A DNA stretch of 64,000 nt, taken from Lewinella sp. 4G2. GTDB taxonomy: Bacteria > Bacteroidota > Bacteroidia > Chitinophagales > Saprospiraceae. Under the pieces are notes generated by a model that saw nothing but the letters and a program-made list of their open reading frames with translations, searched no databases and was not told the origin of the DNA. The position numbers were made by a program, and so were the translations under genes. The DNA is taken from contig NZ_LVWJ02000011.1 in assembly GCF_001625015.1 (NCBI RefSeq), positions 312,501 through 376,500 of the forward strand. The letters are read 5' to 3'. Positions 43,901 through 52,800 of the stretch are shown one piece after another; positions within the stretch are counted from its first letter, which is position 1, and each line of letters begins with the position of its first letter.

Positions 43901-44017
43901 TGGCCTCCGGCGGTTGCCAGGGAGGAAGTAGAGAAACTGAGGCTTTTGGCTTCACCGAGAGCAACTCATTTTTCGCAGGAGTCGGGGAGGTTGGGGAGGC
44001 CTGCGGCGCTGCGTGAC

Positions 44018-44077
44018 TGCCCGCCCCGAAGGGCTGGCTTGGGTAGCGATGGCACACCGTCAGGTGGCCCATTCTAC
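44018..44077 (+). repeat. 60-bp dispersed repeat, copy 1
   Basis: Begins TGCCCGCCCCGAAGGGC and ends GGTGGCCCATTCTAC, with a GAA-capped hairpin at its head. It lies in the 500-base gap between the pseudouridine synthase and the MBL-fold gene. Confidence 0.75.
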
Positions 44078-44106
44078 AAATCAGGAGGCGTGGCCCAACC
44101 CGCCAT

Positions 44107-44127
44107 TATTTCGCAGGAGAGGTAGAG
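44107..44127 (+). repeat. solo copy of the MITE-like arm
   Basis: TATTTCGCAGGAGAGGTAGAG, identical to the left end at 29115. A shortened version TTTCGCAGGAG is at 43971. Confidence 0.65.
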
Positions 44128-44319
44128 ATTAGGAGTAAAAGAGTTATCGTAGCGTTTTGTGTTTCAATTTCATTCAAACTGATCGTGCAATAAAAGGGCA
44201 ATTGAAAATGGCGTAGCACACAGTCATTTTGATGCTTTGCCCCGGAGGGGTAAACCTTGTAGCCCGTGGTTAGATCGGCACGATCTCGCCTCGGGTTTTC
44301 GATTTAGGCGCCCGCAATT

Positions 44320-44379
44320 TGCCCGTCCCGAAGGGCCGGCTTGCGTAGCGATGGCACACCGTCAGGTGGCCCATTCTAC
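44320..44379 (+). repeat. 60-bp dispersed repeat, copy 2
   Basis: Same unit as at 44018, in the same orientation and with about three substitutions, ending 22 bases before the MBL stop codon. Between the two copies is a GCCCCGGAGGGGTAAAC-type hairpin and no ORF I can support. Confidence 0.75.
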
Positions 44380-44400
44380 TGTGACCCATTAAATCTCCCC

Positions 44401-45450
44401 CTACCCCAACTCCCCCACCACAAAATTCACCTCCGCCCCCAGCAAAAAATCACCCAGGCCCGCCCCTTCCATCGCAGCCGTAGCCCGACGGACGGGCTCC
44501 CCCGCCGGCTCCCAGCTCAAGTCGTAGGTGCCGTGGTGCATGGGCCACCAGTAGCGGGCGCCGAGGTCGCGGAAGCCGCGGAAGGCTTCTTCGGGGTTGG
44601 CGTGGTTGTCCTGCATCATGAAGGCGGGGGCGTAGGCGCCAATGCCGAGCATGGCTACGTCGATGGAGGGATATAGCTCCCCTATCTCTTGCCAGTAGGC
44701 CGTCGCGGCGGAATCCCCGCCGAAGTAAATGGTATTGAGGCCATTGGAGGCGGGCTCCCCTACCCGCTCAATCATAAAGCTGCCCCAGAGGGTACGGTTA
44801 AAGTCCGTCAGCCCCCGGCGGCACCAGTGGCGGGAGGGGAGGAAGGTGATCCGGACTGCCGTGCCCTCCGTATCGTACACCTGGAACCAGGCGGCTTCCT
44901 CGATGACCGTTGGCCCGAAACCACGTAGGTCATCGGCACGGTCCACCCAAGGTTGAATGGTCTTGGTTAAGCCCAGCGGACAGAGAATCTTCAGCAGGTG
45001 GTTGCTGGCGACGATCTTGCTGATGGAGTCCTTATCCACGTGGTCCCGGTGGTCGTGGCTTAGGAGGAGGTAGTCGACTTGGGTCAAGTCCTCCGCACCG
45101 AAGGGGAGTTGAAAGCGGCGGGGGACGAAAGGCATATCCGCCAATTGGGGATCGATCAGCAAGCGCGTGCCACCAATTTGGATGAGGTAGCAGGCGTGGC
45201 CCAGCCATACGATCCAATCCTTGGACTTATCCGTCAGGTAATCGGTGGAGGAGTGAACGTTCGGTACCCAGTCATCCACCTTCTTTTCCTTGCGTTGGGG
45301 GTTGCGGGAGGTGACCATTTTAAAGACGACGCTCCAATCCGGACGGAATGAGTCCCGTTCGTACAAAAATTCCGTCCCATCGTGGGGGTTTCCCTGCCGG
45401 TCCGCGCGGGCGGGGATGAAGGGAAGGTCTGGGTTGCGCAGGTACTTCAA
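44401..45450 (-). CDS. MBL-fold metallo-hydrolase (NAPE-PLD/UlaG-like)
   Basis: 349 residues of the metallo-beta-lactamase fold. The di-zinc motif is SHDHRDHVD (H132, H134, D136, H137), with further ligands in PSRHWCRRGL, FGGDSA and PMHHGTY. GHACYLIQIGGTRLLIDP precedes it. The closest family is the NAPE-PLD-like/UlaG branch, which hydrolyses phosphodiesters or lactones. The substrate is unknown. It is last in a probable operon after DoxX and YjbR genes. Confidence 0.9.
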   Translation of the reverse strand: MKYLRNPDLPFIPARADRQGNPHDGTEFLYERDSFRPDWSVVFKMVTSRNPQRKEKKVDDWVPNVHSSTDYLTDKSKDWIVWLGHACYLIQIGGTRLLIDPQLADMPFVPRRFQLPFGAEDLTQVDYLLLSHDHRDHVDKDSISKIVASNHLLKILCPLGLTKTIQPWVDRADDLRGFGPTVIEEAAWFQVYDTEGTAVRITFLPSRHWCRRGLTDFNRTLWGSFMIERVGEPASNGLNTIYFGGDSAATAYWQEIGELYPSIDVAMLGIGAYAPAFMMQDNHANPEEAFRGFRDLGARYWWPMHHGTYDLSWEPAGEPVRRATAAMEGAGLGDFLLGAEVNFVVGELG

Positions 45451-45483
45451 GGTGGGTCTTCGGTGGTGTGTGGTGAACGAACG

Positions 45484-45840
45484 TTACAGCCCCAACTCAG
45501 TTCGGAGTTTCTTCGTCATCTTGGCAACGACGAGATCGTGGCTGTGGTCGATCAGTTCGAAGACGAGGTCCTGGCGGAGGTCACCCTCGTCGATGTAGAG
45601 GCTGTTCCAGTGGGTCTTATTCATATGCCAGGCGCCGCGGATGGCCGGGTAGCGTTCGCGGAGGTCGATCGCGCGTTCGGGGTCACACTTCAGGTTGATG
45701 CGGAGGTCTTCACTGTCGAGGCTGATGACCCCGAACATCTTTCCGCCTACCTTGAAGACCAGGGCGGTGGGGCCGAAGGGGATGCCTTCCGTTGTATGAG
45801 GTTTGGCCAGGATGTATTCCCGGAGGTCGTCGATGGTCAT
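45484..45840 (-). CDS. MmcQ/YjbR family protein
   Basis: 118 residues with the YjbR fold: IPFGPTALVFKVGGKMFGVI and the signature AWHMNKTHWNSLYID, ending in the basic MTKKLRTEL helix. YjbR has a double-wing DNA-binding-like fold, but its role is not known. It is 5 bases downstream of the DoxX gene. Confidence 0.9.
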   Translation of the reverse strand: MTIDDLREYILAKPHTTEGIPFGPTALVFKVGGKMFGVISLDSEDLRINLKCDPERAIDLRERYPAIRGAWHMNKTHWNSLYIDEGDLRQDLVFELIDHSHDLVVAKMTKKLRTELGL

Positions 45841-45845
45841 CGTCC

Positions 45846-46208
45846 CTAAATTACCTGGGTGGTCGGGCTGCCGTCGCCCAGGCTGGGGCGGTAGAGGTAG
45901 GCACCAACGTAAGTCAGTACGCTGAGGACGATTGGGGCGATGGGCATCTCACCGGCGTGGAGCCAGCTAAAGGCCATCGCTCCACCCCAGTAGCTGGCGG
46001 CGAGGATCACTCCCAGGAGCCTTGTCCGGGGAATGGCGAGGGCGGCCAGAGCAATGAGTTCCACGACGCCCAGAATATAGGGAGCCATGGTGTTGCCATT
46101 CATCTCCGCCGCAAATTCTGCTGGCTTCACGAATTTAATAACGCCAGAACCCAGGAGGGCGAAGCCAACGAGGCCGAGGAGGATGAGACCAATTTTTTGC
46201 TTATTCAT
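45846..46208 (-). CDS. DoxX-like small membrane protein
   Basis: 120 residues with four predicted helices (GLILLGLVGFALLGSGVIKF, ILGVVELIALAALAI, LLGVILAASYWGGAMAF, IVLSVLTYVGAYLY), the DoxX fold. The ATG at 46208 (MNKQKIGLILL) is preferred to the longer frame. Family members assist thiol/redox metabolism or quinone chemistry; here the role is unknown. First gene of a DoxX-YjbR-MBL operon, divergent from the amidohydrolase gene. Confidence 0.85.
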   Translation of the reverse strand: MNKQKIGLILLGLVGFALLGSGVIKFVKPAEFAAEMNGNTMAPYILGVVELIALAALAIPRTRLLGVILAASYWGGAMAFSWLHAGEMPIAPIVLSVLTYVGAYLYRPSLGDGSPTTQVI

Positions 46209-46313
46209 AAGTAGGCACTTTAATTGTGTACGCAACCTACTTCAAAAAGTGGGGCCCACCAAATTGTCCTAAGGCCACTAATCCACCTGATTAGCCAGCC
46301 TTTCCCAATTCGG

Positions 46314-46321
46314 TATATTCG
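46314..46321 (+). promoter_or_regulatory. possible -7 element of the amidohydrolase gene
   Basis: TATATTCG, close to TAnnTTTG, 4 bases before the ATG at 46326. This would give an almost leaderless mRNA, the same arrangement as at 43085. Confidence 0.3.
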
Positions 46322-46325
46322 CTGC

Positions 46326-47606
46326 ATGAAAGCTACCCATTTTCTCTTCACGCTGCTCCTTGCCCTTTCCCTCGCACCCGCGGCAGCGCAAAAAACGACT
46401 TACCTGCACTGCGGCCGCATCATCGATGGTGTCGGCAATAACCTGACCGAACGGACGATCGTGGTAACGGACGAACGCATTACCGACGTCCGGGCCGGCT
46501 ACCAACCCGCCGGTGCCGGAGTAGAAATTATTGATCTGAAGACTTCTACCGTGCTGCCTGGCCTCATTGATCTGCACGTACACGTCGAGCAGCAATCCAG
46601 CCCCGGCTCCTACATGGAGCGGTTTACGATGGACCCGGCCGACGTGGCCCTCCGCGCTACGACCTACCTCGACAAAACCCTGATGGCCGGCTTTACGACC
46701 GTCCGGGATTTGGGTGGGACCGGCGTCAACGTCTCCCTTCGGAGTGCCGTGAACAAAGGATACATTCGGGGGCCACGCATCTTTACCGCCGAAAAATCGA
46801 TCGCCAGCACGGGTGGCCACGCCGACCCTTCTAACGGTCGCAACAGCGAGCTTTCCTTCGACGCCGGACCGGAAGCGGGCGTCATCAACAGTTCCGACGA
46901 AGCGTACAAAGCGGTCCGTACCCGCTACCAACGGGGGGCGGACTGCATCAAAATTACCGCGACCGGCGGCGTCCTCAGCGTAGCGAAAGACGGGCAGGGG
47001 CCGCAATTCAGAACCGAAGAAATTGAAGCCATCGTTGCCGCCGCCAAAGATTACGGGATGCACACGGCCGCCCACGCTCACGGAAAGGAAGGAATGGAGC
47101 GCGCCATTCGGGCCGGTATCACCACCATCGAGCACGGTACTTACATGGACGAAGAAACCATGGATCTGATGATTGAATACGGAACGATTTACGTCCCTAC
47201 CCTCCTCGCCGGTGCCTTCGTGGCCGAGAAAGCGGAGATCCCCGGCTACTTCCCCGCCGTGATCGTACCTAAAGCGCGGACGATCGGCCCGGCCCTCATT
47301 ACCACCTTTGGGCGCGCCTACGAACACGGAGTCAAGATTGCCTTCGGAACCGACAGCGGCGTCAGTGCCCACGGCGACAACGCCAAGGAGTTTGCCCTCA
47401 TGGTGGAGGCCGGCATGCCGGAAATGGAGGCCATCAACAGCGCGACCTCGGTAGCAGCCGAAGTGCTGGGGCGGCAGGATGATCTGGGTCAAATCAAGCC
47501 AGGGTATTTGGCCGACATAGTCGCCGTAAAGGGCAACCCACTCAATAATATCACCGCCCTGGAGCAGGTCCATTTCGTCATGAAGGAGGGCCAACGGGTG
47601 AAGTAA
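46326..47606 (+). CDS. exported metal-dependent amidohydrolase / imidazolonepropionase-like
   Basis: 426 residues from the ATG that yields a signal peptide (MKATHFLFTLLLALSLAPAAAQ). Amidohydrolase-superfamily TIM barrel: H84 and H86 (IDLHVHVE), carbamylated-lysine candidate K209 (CIKITATGG), H250 (TAAHAHGKEG), H270 (IEHGTY) and D343 (FGTDSG). It resembles the Xaa-Pro dipeptidase-like group that cleaves peptides ending in proline or arginine, and other imide hydrolases. Probably periplasmic. The signal peptide encodes a copy of the 17-mer at 46374 (APAAA). Confidence 0.9.
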   Translation: MKATHFLFTLLLALSLAPAAAQKTTYLHCGRIIDGVGNNLTERTIVVTDERITDVRAGYQPAGAGVEIIDLKTSTVLPGLIDLHVHVEQQSSPGSYMERFTMDPADVALRATTYLDKTLMAGFTTVRDLGGTGVNVSLRSAVNKGYIRGPRIFTAEKSIASTGGHADPSNGRNSELSFDAGPEAGVINSSDEAYKAVRTRYQRGADCIKITATGGVLSVAKDGQGPQFRTEEIEAIVAAAKDYGMHTAAHAHGKEGMERAIRAGITTIEHGTYMDEETMDLMIEYGTIYVPTLLAGAFVAEKAEIPGYFPAVIVPKARTIGPALITTFGRAYEHGVKIAFGTDSGVSAHGDNAKEFALMVEAGMPEMEAINSATSVAAEVLGRQDDLGQIKPGYLADIVAVKGNPLNNITALEQVHFVMKEGQRVK

Positions 47607-47739
47607 CGACCACGCAACAATGCTGCCGGCTAGCTTGTAAGTATTTCGTTGTCTTGAGCTTTTCTGACTTTTCGCGGTAAGATTTACGCCGCCGTTTCTA
47701 TCACCTGAGCCCACTTTTAAGTTTCACACCCCTTGAAAT

Positions 47740-47768
47740 CGTTGATGTTTGGCCCCGCTTGCGGGGGC
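47740..47768 (+). terminator. hairpin downstream of the amidohydrolase
   Basis: GCCCCGC-TT-GCGGGGGC near 47752-47768 forms a strong stem but has no T run. It lies in the 215-base gap before the HTH gene and may be a terminator or REP-type element. Confidence 0.4.
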
Positions 47769-47821
47769 ACGACCAAACCAGTCTCCACGCTTGAGGGCAC
47801 ACCGCTTTTACACGCACACAC

Positions 47822-48802
47822 ATGTTAAACCAAGTCACTTACTTCGAGCGTCTGCTCGCTTTGCACCCCAGCAAATTTGAAATGGCTAAACGCCTGACGA
47901 GCATTCTATCCATCAGTAGCGATGCTGTTTACCGGCGCATCCGCGGTGATACCGCGCTGACGACCGACGAGCTTTTTGAGCTGCAGCGGCACTTCCACGT
48001 GAATCTAACCGACTCCGCGAGCGCGGGTATGTTCGAGTTCAATTTCGCCGAGCGGGAAATCAAGAGCCCGGGTGATTACGTCGACCAATTGGAGGCGCGG
48101 ATGGCCATGGTCAAAGAACTAACTGGCTTGCGGCTACTGATCGCCAACCCGGGGCTACCCTTCTTTCACGAAATGATCTGGCCCCGGCTATTTGCCTTCA
48201 AACTATACATCTACGGCAGCACGGTGTGGAACTTTAGTGGGTGGCAGGACCTGAAATTCAAGCCGGAAGTCATCGATCAAAAGGTGCTGGACCGCGCCTT
48301 CGCCATCGGTGAATACTCCTACACCGTACCGGGCATCGAGTTGTGGACGCTCGGTATCCTCCACGCTACGCTGGACCAGATCGAGTTCATGCACCTGGCC
48401 GGCAAGTTTGCCGACGATGAGCAGGCCGACCTCTTACTGAGAGAACTGAGTAGTTTGGTTGATCACCTCGCGGAAATGTCCAGTACGGGCCGCAAATTCG
48501 TACCGGGAGCGGACCCAGAGCAGGGCGCCCTATTTTCCCCAGCCCACAACGAATTGGCCAACAACGATAACGTGGTGGTCATTGAATCCGACCAGGCCAC
48601 CACGCTCTTCGCCACCTTCATTACGCCCAACTTCCTGCAAACGGTAAACCCTACTGTAGTGGGCCTGACGCAAAAATGGTTCCACGGTATTGATGCCCTT
48701 TCTACCCCACTCGGGGCTACCGCCGGGCGGCAGCGGGGTTGGTATTTCAAGCGGCTACGGAAGCAGTTAAAGGATGTTCGAAACCGGATTGAAAACGAGT
48801 AG
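47822..48802 (+). CDS. HTH-domain regulator of Bacteroidota type
   Basis: 326 residues. The N-terminal 65 residues look like an XRE/BetR helix-turn-helix (SISSDAVYRRIRGDTALTTDELFELQRHFHVNLTD). The rest is a long alpha-helical domain with no named family. Proteins of this layout are common and uncharacterised in Bacteroidota. It stands alone, and convergent to DUF4294 with a structured element between. Confidence 0.75.
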   Translation: MLNQVTYFERLLALHPSKFEMAKRLTSILSISSDAVYRRIRGDTALTTDELFELQRHFHVNLTDSASAGMFEFNFAEREIKSPGDYVDQLEARMAMVKELTGLRLLIANPGLPFFHEMIWPRLFAFKLYIYGSTVWNFSGWQDLKFKPEVIDQKVLDRAFAIGEYSYTVPGIELWTLGILHATLDQIEFMHLAGKFADDEQADLLLRELSSLVDHLAEMSSTGRKFVPGADPEQGALFSPAHNELANNDNVVVIESDQATTLFATFITPNFLQTVNPTVVGLTQKWFHGIDALSTPLGATAGRQRGWYFKRLRKQLKDVRNRIENE

Positions 48803-48896
48803 AATTAAAAATTAATTCTGAGTCGCCACGCGTTATGCGAATTTTGCAACTCACGTAAGGGCCCTAAATATATCTTCGCACCAGAATTGACGGACT

Positions 48897-49016
48897 CCGG
48901 AAAGTGACACTGTTCAAACTCTATTTTTATTGTAATCTCAGTTTTAGAACCGATCACCACATTAGTGGTCATCGGTTTTGCTGATTCTAGGGGTCTGCTC
49001 TTCCGGGTCACTTTCC
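48897..49016. repeat. 120-bp element with 10-bp inverted ends and internal hairpin
   Basis: GGAAAGTGAC (48899-48908) and GTCACTTTCC (49005-49014) are perfect inverted ends. Between them AACCGATCACCAC pairs with GTGGTCATCGGTT around a 4-base loop, with one C-C mismatch. It could be a bidirectional terminator between convergent genes, a small structured RNA or a mini-transposon. Confidence 0.6.
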
Positions 49017-49034
49017 CCGAACGGTAAACTAGAA

Positions 49035-49670
49035 TCACCTGACCTCGACCGCGGTACTGTCCAGTTCTACGGTGGGAATCTCGTAGCTGACGTTAAAATC
49101 GTCAATCACCGCATCCAGGATCTTATCCTCTCCGACGGTGTACTGCTGCTTTAATTTGTGGCCGTAGAGCCCGCCGAGGGTAGCCCAGTAGCGCGCCGTC
49201 ATCCCGCCCCTGAGTTCCTTGATGAGGTCGTAGATCGGCGTATCGATCTCGTTTTCGATCATCGCGATCAGGATCTTGCCCTGGGTTTTGGACATCTTTT
49301 TCAGCGGCTCCTCAAACTTCTCCTGCAGCTCTTTTTGCAGGTTTTTGTTGTAGCGTTTGCGCTCCTTTTTGCTCATGTTCTGCGTCATGTATTCCGTCTC
49401 CCGGAAGATCCGGATGGCGTCCACGGCGAAGGGATAGGCACGTTGCGCGTAGATCCGGTAGCGGCGGTAAAGCTTAAAATCCTCCTCCGAATCGAAGGCC
49501 TCGGGCGAAGTCACCGACATATCGTCCAGCTGTGCGACGATCAGCGTATCCCCACAATCGTCCACGACGTAGGGGTAATATTTCCCGTCCACCTTAGTGT
49601 ACCCACTATTCTGGGCGCTGACGCAGGTACCGAGCAAGGACAAGCAAAGAAGGGTGAATAGAATGCGCAT
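49035..49670 (-). CDS. DUF4294 exported protein
   Basis: 211 residues with a signal peptide (MRILFTLLCLSLLGTCVSAQ) and the DUF4294 body: DLDDMSVTSPEAF-like strands, then KLYRRYRIYAQRAYPFAVDAIRIF and ALRGGMTARYW-like end (here ELRGGMTARYWATLGGLYG). A widespread Bacteroidota periplasmic family of unknown function. The signal peptide cleavage region coincides with a one-mismatch copy of the 17-mer at 49614 (GTCVSAQ). Confidence 0.9.
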   Translation of the reverse strand: MRILFTLLCLSLLGTCVSAQNSGYTKVDGKYYPYVVDDCGDTLIVAQLDDMSVTSPEAFDSEEDFKLYRRYRIYAQRAYPFAVDAIRIFRETEYMTQNMSKKERKRYNKNLQKELQEKFEEPLKKMSKTQGKILIAMIENEIDTPIYDLIKELRGGMTARYWATLGGLYGHKLKQQYTVGEDKILDAVIDDFNVSYEIPTVELDSTAVEVR

Positions 49671-49834
49671 GGGGTATTCGTTAGGCTACTACTATAAATG
49701 TTTTTCCGAGGGGGAAAGGTGTACAGGGTTTTGTTAAAAGATTTGGGTTGAGTAACCGAAATAGAGTGGTAACCAATTGGTTGAGCACTTAAAAAGGACT
49801 CCTATTTATTTCTCGTCAGCCCAAAAATAACGAA

Positions 49835-49858
49835 GGCGGCACCATTACTAGTACCGCC
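49835..49858 (-). terminator. terminator of the beta-helix gene
   Basis: On the minus strand GGCGGTAC...GTGCCGCC folds into an 8-bp stem with one mismatch, then TTCGTTATTTTT. It lies 31 bases past the stop codon of the beta-helix gene, so the gene ends there by design rather than by truncation of the locus. Confidence 0.75.
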
Positions 49859-49888
49859 TCCGCTGGATGAATCGAAATCTGTTCTCGG

Positions 49889-52800
49889 CTACTGTGGATT
49901 GGGCCGGCCAATCACAATGGTCAGGTTTTTACCCCGGAAATCGGTCACCTCCGGGTAAGTACCTCCCGGGCTGATGAACATCTTACCCGGTGCGGTGGAC
50001 GCCGTGATGGCATCGTTGATGGTTGCGTACCAAAGTTGCGTTTCTTCCAGGAAGACCCTTCCGTTCAAAGCTTCGCCGATGACCACGATCTGGGTGGAAG
50101 CAGCCGAACTGCTCGTCACGTCGATGGTAGCCGTCTTGGAACCAGCCATACTCGGGTCAAACTCAACTTCGATGGTGGCCGACTCATTCGGTGCCAGCGT
50201 GGTGGTGGAAGGCGTACCCACCACAAAGTCAGCACTCGAAGATTGAAAGCTGAGCCCGGTTACGTTAGCATTACCAGTATTTTGGATGGTAAAGGTCCGC
50301 GTCACGCGAGCGGCATTCTCGATGATGGTGGTACCGAAGTTGGTACTGACCTGCCCCGTTTCCACGAGGTTACCGCAGGCGACGACGACGTTACGCGTTA
50401 CCTGAGTGGCCGCGTTACCCGCGTCATCCATAACGTTGAAGGTGACGGGGTAGGTCCCGGCCGTGGTCAGATCTACCTGAGAGTCATCAACCGTGATGTT
50501 GTTACTCAACCCACAATTATCAGTAGCCGTAGCGCCGGGGTCGGAGTAGGTTCCGCTAGTACACGTCAGCATCAGTGGGTTGGCACCGATGAGCGCAATG
50601 GTAGGCGCAGTCTGGTCCAGCACCGTCAGCACGATCTGGCAAGCCGTTGCCCCGGAGGTGTTCCCCGCAACGTCGCTGAGGGTTAGGTTGACCGTAAGGG
50701 TGCTGTTGTTGGTCTGGCCGGTCACGATACCACTGACGGATTGCTGTACGGTGTTGGTACCCAGATTACAGTTGTCCATCGCATCCGTAATTCCTGTGGT
50801 CAGATCCGGCACCATTACGGCGCAGTTGGGGTCTCCGTTCATGACCACGTTGCGGGCCGTTGGGCTGGGGCAGGTAAAGGTTGGCGGGGTGTTATCCGTA
50901 CCCGCCGCGACCGTTACCGTAGAGGCAAAGGTGTCGTCACAGGTAGCGTCGTCAGTATCGGCGACGGAGATGGTGTATCCTCCGGCGGCCAGATTAGTGA
51001 AGTTCCCATCTGTATTCGTGATTGGAGTTCCACCTCCCATCGGCGTTGCCGTGTAGGTGATGGGGGTGGTTGCATTATTACAGGAGGTGCAGGTAGCTAC
51101 GACGGTGATGGAACCATCCGCGGCACCGGGGCAACCCTCCGCTGTGGGCGTAGCCGAAGTGATGCTGAGGTCACAGGCGGGAACCGCTGTCCCGGAAACC
51201 GTGAAGGTATAAGGGTCGGCTCCCGGCAGACAGGCATCGGAATTAACGGTCACGGTAGCCGTGTTGCTTCCGGCGGCCAATGGGGCGTACCGAACGGTAA
51301 AGGTGGCCGTAGCACCACCGGCGACGGTAGTTGGAAGTGTGCCCACTAACGCAAAGCGCATCCCCTGAGTGACGTCAATACTGGAGATGTTCAGCGGAGA
51401 ACCGCCTGAGTTGGAGATGGTGAAGGTCCGGTCCACGGTCGTTCCGACGAATACGTTGTTGCCAAAGTCCGTGTCGTTAGTGGCCGAGGCAGTAGCCGCG
51501 CCATTGGTGATCGGGTTACCCGCACCGCTGAGGGCGATACGGCCTACGGTGATGGCGGGGGCTGCGGCTACGGGCGCCGTTGAGAAGGTGGTAGTATTCA
51601 GGATGTTCGAAGCACCGCTACTATTGGACATATTGTAAGTATCACCGGAGCCATTATCGGAGGAAGAGCCGTCAGCAGCGCCCCAGTAATTGCCGGATGC
51701 GTCGATTTTGCTACCATTAATCAGGACGATAGCATCAGTCGAGTTACAAGCAAAATTGTTATTGATGATCTTCAATTCTTCATCGCTGGAATTAGCGGAG
51801 AAGTTTGCGCTGACGCCGATACTATTACCCTCCAGCGTATTCTCCGACAGAGTAGTATTGGTAAGTACGATATTGCCACCAGTACTTATGTTAATCGCCC
51901 GAAAACGGTCCTTCACCCGGTTCTTCGTAATGAGTGCGGGCGAAGAATTATTGACGCTAATGGCCGTGCTCCCTTGGTTGAGGTTAAGTCCGGCAGCCAG
52001 GCTGGGAATGTTTACCCCCTGAATGGTGACGTTATCACAATCGTCTACTCGCAATACGTCCGCGAAGACCTGTTCATAGGCGTCGGTAGCCTTCATAACT
52101 ACCTCGCTATTCGCAAGCGTGCCGTCAGAGATTTTGAGATCTTCAATACCGGTTAGGCGATAAGCGCGACTACAGTCTACGAATGCATTGTCCTCAACAA
52201 ATAAGCGCTTATTGGTGTTGGCGTTTGTCGTGAGATTAGTCAATGTGATGGCGCTTCGCGTACTGTTCCCTTCCACCCGGGTTAGTACGTTGTCCGTAAT
52301 GGTTACATCACTAGTACGGTTAACGAGCACGGCGAAGAACTTAAGGTCTGGAAAGGCGGAATTCGTCACCGCTACGCGTTCACACAGGTCTAGCGAGGCA
52401 CCTTGGTCGCGATTACCAATTGTAATATCATCCAGCGTTACTTGCTCACAATTTTCCACGGTCATCCCCGTACCGCTTTTATTCGTGCCGGAAAAGCTGA
52501 TATCGAATCCACTGACGGTCAAATTATCGCATTCACTGAAGTACAGTGGGAGGGTGGTGCACTCCTTAAGTCCATCACCATCAGCGATCAGCACTTCCGG
52601 TGATCCAGACGTTGCAAGGATGGGATTATCAATTCCGGTGATGCGAAAACCGCGTGGGCATGCATTCATATCGTTACCCCTTACGTTCATACGCAGACCA
52701 TTTGCATCCGGGGTTATCGTGGCGAGACTAATGGCTGCGTAGTTTGTTGCGGTGGCACTTTGATTAATGACGTTATTAAGAATGCTTGCTCCTTTACAAC

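Noticed and set aside
46278-47714. 478-codon open frame on the minus strand
   Set aside because: It lies wholly opposite the amidohydrolase, which has a signal peptide and a full set of metal ligands. Long antisense frames are expected at this GC content.
48805-49038. 77-codon open frame on the minus strand
   Set aside because: It runs through the structured 120-bp element between two convergent genes, with no protein-like composition.
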